A stretch of DNA of 53,987 nucleotides from Erythrobacter sp. (lineage in GTDB: Bacteria > Pseudomonadota > Alphaproteobacteria > Sphingomonadales > Sphingomonadaceae): positions 1 to 53,987 of the forward strand of contig JAACTB010000010.1 of the NCBI GenBank assembly GCA_009993605.1, in the 5' to 3' direction. Of the stretch, positions 51,812-53,987 are shown piece by piece. Every line of letters begins with the position of its first letter. Position 1 is the stretch's first letter. The notes under the pieces were generated by a model. The model searched no databases. It was given only the letters and a program-made list of their open reading frames with translations, and was not told the DNA's origin. A program made the translations under genes and the position numbers.

Positions 51812-52417
51812 TCAGAATCTGAGGCCGATGCCCGCCACGACCTGATCGGTGGTCAGATCGCCGAACCGGCTGTCGACCACGTCCTCGTACCGCGAACGGC
51901 GATATTCGACGCGCGCTTCGAGGGGCCCCGGCAATTGCACCTGCAACCCGCCGCCGAAGCGGATGCCGCCCGCATTCTCTTCCAACTCGTCCAGCGAACC
52001 GGCGCTGGTGAAGGCCTTGGTGTCGAGCGCGGTGTAGCCGACCTTGCCATAGGCCGCGATGCCCGGCGTCAGGGCGAAACCGGCACGTGCGCCGATGTAA
52101 TACTGGCCGTCCGCTTCCAGCCCGTCGCGCGCCGTGTTGAAATTCGAAGGGAAATCGGTCGAGCCGTCGCTGGTCGAAACCTCGCCCTCGACACCCACGA
52201 AGCCGCCGCCGAGCGACAAATCGTACCCTGCGGTTACGCCATAGACCGCCGAATCGGCGCTGGCGCTCGCCGAACCGTCCTGTGCGTCCACGTCGAGTCC
52301 CTCATAGCCGGCGAGCGCACCGACATAGAGACCGCCCGGCGCCACGTTCTGGGCAGCAGCAGGCGCGGCCACGGCAAAGCCTGTGGCGGATAGAGCGAGA
52401 AACAGGGGGAATTTCAT
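51812..52417 (-). CDS. Outer-membrane beta-barrel protein
   Basis: A 201-residue protein with a signal peptide (MKFPLFLALSATGFAVAAPAAAQ). The mature part has alternating aromatic/hydrophobic strands (GLYVGALAGYEGLDVDAQ, GVTAGYDLSLGGGFVGVEGEV, AYGKVGYTALDTKAF) typical of eight-stranded OmpA/porin-like barrels. It ends in GIGLRF with the terminal Phe needed for BAM insertion. The ATG is preceded by AAGGACG. Longer in-frame versions upstream overlap the divergent SDR gene. Function unknown. Confidence 0.88.
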   Translation of the reverse strand: MKFPLFLALSATGFAVAAPAAAQNVAPGGLYVGALAGYEGLDVDAQDGSASASADSAVYGVTAGYDLSLGGGFVGVEGEVSTSDGSTDFPSNFNTARDGLEADGQYYIGARAGFALTPGIAAYGKVGYTALDTKAFTSAGSLDELEENAGGIRFGGGLQVQLPGPLEARVEYRRSRYEDVVDSRFGDLTTDQVVAGIGLRF

Positions 52418-52546
52418 AATCGTCCTTTCGTAATCGATCCCGTGTCGGGCGGCCCCCTGGCGGAAGCGCTCTTGCGAAGCGATGAACCGGAGGAACGCTC
52501 GCGGCTTTCCAGCGCTGTCCGAACACAGCGAAAGGGAAAACGATTC

Positions 52547-53215
52547 ATGTCCAAGACCGTCCTCATCCTCGGCGCCTCGCGCGGCATCGGCCTCGGCCTC
52601 GCGCGCGAATTTCTCGAACGCGGCTGGAAGGTCGTCGCCAGCGAGCGCGATCGCAGCGACGAATTGCATGCGCTCGAAAGCGAGAATTTGCGCATCGTGA
52701 CCGCCGACGTGACGAAGCCCGACAGCTATGCCGATCTCGGCCTGTCGGATGGCGAGGTCGATGCGATCATCGTCAATGCCGGGATCACCGGCGCCAAGCA
52801 TCAGGACGCGGCCCAAGCGACATCGGACGAGGTCGCGCATGTCATGATGACCAATGCCTTCGGCCCGGCCCGGGCGGGGCGCGAATTGCTGCCCCGCATC
52901 AAGGATGGCGGAAGCCTCTCTTTCATGTCCTCCTTGATGGGGTCGATCGAGGACAGTTCGGGCGGCTACGACCTCTATCGCACCAGCAAGACCGCACAGA
53001 ACATGCTGGCGAAAGGCATCGCCGAACAGCACGCGAAGGAGCGCGACATCGCCGTCCTCTCGCTACACCCCGGCTGGGTACAGACCGACATGGGCGGCGA
53101 GAACGCCAAGCTGACGGTCCACGAAAGCGTCAGCGGCCTCGCCGACGTGGTCGAGAACAGCGGCGGCGCAGGCTACCGCTATGTCGACTACAAGGGCGAA
53201 GACCTGCCGTTCTGA
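52547..53215 (+). CDS. Short-chain dehydrogenase/reductase
   Basis: A 222-residue SDR oxidoreductase. The nucleotide-binding motif is GASRGIGLGLA at the N-terminus, NAG occurs near residue 84, and the catalytic YRTSK (Tyr-x-x-x-Lys) lies near 145. HPGWVQTDMGG follows as in the C-factor/sniffer-like group. The start at ATG 52547 follows AAAGGGAAA. It is divergent from the outer-membrane gene, with 129 bases between the two starts. The substrate cannot be told. Confidence 0.92.
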   Translation: MSKTVLILGASRGIGLGLAREFLERGWKVVASERDRSDELHALESENLRIVTADVTKPDSYADLGLSDGEVDAIIVNAGITGAKHQDAAQATSDEVAHVMMTNAFGPARAGRELLPRIKDGGSLSFMSSLMGSIEDSSGGYDLYRTSKTAQNMLAKGIAEQHAKERDIAVLSLHPGWVQTDMGGENAKLTVHESVSGLADVVENSGGAGYRYVDYKGEDLPF

Positions 53216-53231
53216 TATTTGCCCCAGCGAC

Positions 53232-53987
53232 CTAACCTACGACTCCGGCGCTCGCCAACACGGCGAGCGTCAGGACGTCGGGCGCGATCGCGGTCATCGG
53301 GGCGATCTGGACCGGCTTTTCCATCCCGATCATCATCGGCCCGATGGTCGCATCCCCGCCCAATTCGCGCAGCAGCTTCGCGCTCAAATTGGCGGACTGA
53401 AGCCCTGGCATAATTAGCACGTTCGCCGGACCCGACAGGCGGCTGAACGGATAGAGCGCCATCACCTTGGGGTTGAGCGCGGCGTCGGGCGCCATTTCGC
53501 CTTCGTATTCGAAGCCGGGATTTTCCGCATCGAGCAGCGCGACCGCATTGCGGATATTCTCCAGCCACTGACCGCTCGGATTCCCGAAGGTCGAATAGGA
53601 CAGGAAGGCGACGCGCGGTTCGTGGCCCATCCGCTTGGCGACCTGCGCGGTCTCGCGGGCGATATAGGCCAGCTCCTCCGCCGTCGGACGCTCGTTGATC
53701 GTGGTGTCGGCCATGAACGTCGTGTGGTTCTTGCCGATCATCATGTGGATGCCGAAGGGGATCGCGCCGGGCTTGGAATCGAGCACCCGCCCGATCTCGC
53801 GCGCGGTCTGAGCGAAAGTGCGCGTGAGACCCGAAATCATCCCGTCGCCATGGCCCAAGGCGACCAGCAGCGCGGCGAACACGTTGCGCTCCTGATTGAC
53901 CATGCGGCCGACATCGCGCTCGGTATAGCCTCGGCGCTGCAGGCGCTTGTAGAGATAGTCCACCATGGCGGGGACCTTGTCGGACAG
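53232..53987 (-). CDS. maeB: NADP-dependent malic enzyme, C-terminal phosphotransacetylase-like part (cut by window edge)
   Basis: The final 251 residues of a large malic enzyme of the MaeB type. They belong to the C-terminal phosphate acetyltransferase-like domain, which is regulatory in this family (binding acetyl-CoA). Recognisable parts are IHMMIGKNHTTFMADTTINERP, MGHEPRVAFLSYSTFGNP and ANVLIMPGLQSANLSAKLL. The malic enzyme domain itself lies beyond base 53987. A stand-alone pta gene cannot be fully excluded, but the YLYKRLQRRGYTERDVGRMVNQERN lead-in fits the fusion. Confidence 0.88.
   Translation of the reverse strand: MSDKVPAMVDYLYKRLQRRGYTERDVGRMVNQERNVFAALLVALGHGDGMISGLTRTFAQTAREIGRVLDSKPGAIPFGIHMMIGKNHTTFMADTTINERPTAEELAYIARETAQVAKRMGHEPRVAFLSYSTFGNPSGQWLENIRNAVALLDAENPGFEYEGEMAPDAALNPKVMALYPFSRLSGPANVLIMPGLQSANLSAKLLRELGGDATIGPMMIGMEKPVQIAPMTAIAPDVLTLAVLASAGVVG

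Overview
The window is a gene-dense, high-GC (about 63-66%) chromosomal segment of an alphaproteobacterium, most likely a sphingomonad of the Erythrobacteraceae type. This is inferred from gene content: ctrA, a DUF4167 protein beside hisS-prfA-prmC, lptB-rpoN, a PagL-like lipid A deacylase, a host-attachment-family protein, a bacterial CDC48-type ATPase and many small lipoproteins. I see no rRNA, tRNA, insertion sequence, prophage or CRISPR array. Both ends cut genes: rpoC on the left and a malic enzyme on the right.

Layout. 1-6.5 kb: rpoB and rpoC on the minus strand, with a 73-codon two-helix membrane ORF wedged between them. 6.5-10 kb: a DUF2975 membrane protein with its XRE-type regulator behind two copies of a TATCG-N5-CGATA palindrome, two tandem Met-rich lipoproteins, then rplJ-rplL with a long leader. 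The usual rplJL-rpoBC order is therefore split and inverted. 10-15.7 kb: entericidin-like lipoprotein, PagL-like enzyme, MATE exporter, an MscS channel, and groESL with a CIRCE operator. 15.7-21.5 kb: diguanylate cyclase, a secreted DUF305 plus propeller protein, host-attachment-family protein, class A beta-lactamase-like enzyme and another small lipoprotein. 21.7-29.4 kb: polA, an overlapping CHASE3/HWE sensor kinase, a second MscS protein and the CDC48-like ATPase. 29.5-34.1 kb: a candidate small RNA, then a tightly coupled operon in which the two subunits of a 3-oxoacid CoA-transferase flank two HAD-like lipoproteins, followed by a CaiB-type CoA-transferase. 34.2-41.6 kb: metK and lnt, DUF4167 protein, prmC, prfA and hisS, all on the minus strand. 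41.8-45.6 kb: ppa, a BON-MscS protein, a PmbA/TldE-type protease and a small membrane protein. 45.8-54 kb: lptB, rpoN, ctrA, a TSUP permease, an unknown exported protein, trmB, an outer-membrane beta-barrel protein, an SDR and the phosphotransacetylase-like end of a malic enzyme.

Functional themes are core transcription and translation, envelope biogenesis and stress (lnt, lptB, PagL-like, three MscS-type channels, many lipoproteins), chaperones and proteostasis (groESL, CDC48-like), and global regulation (CtrA, sigma-54, c-di-GMP, HWE kinase). The least ordinary signals are: the HAD pair inside the CoA-transferase operon; a HisS C-terminal domain with low GC and divergent sequence; the duplicated operator in front of the DUF2975/XRE pair; the small membrane ORF inside rpoBC; and a promoter-hairpin-linker-terminator unit at 29.5 kb that looks like a short sRNA.
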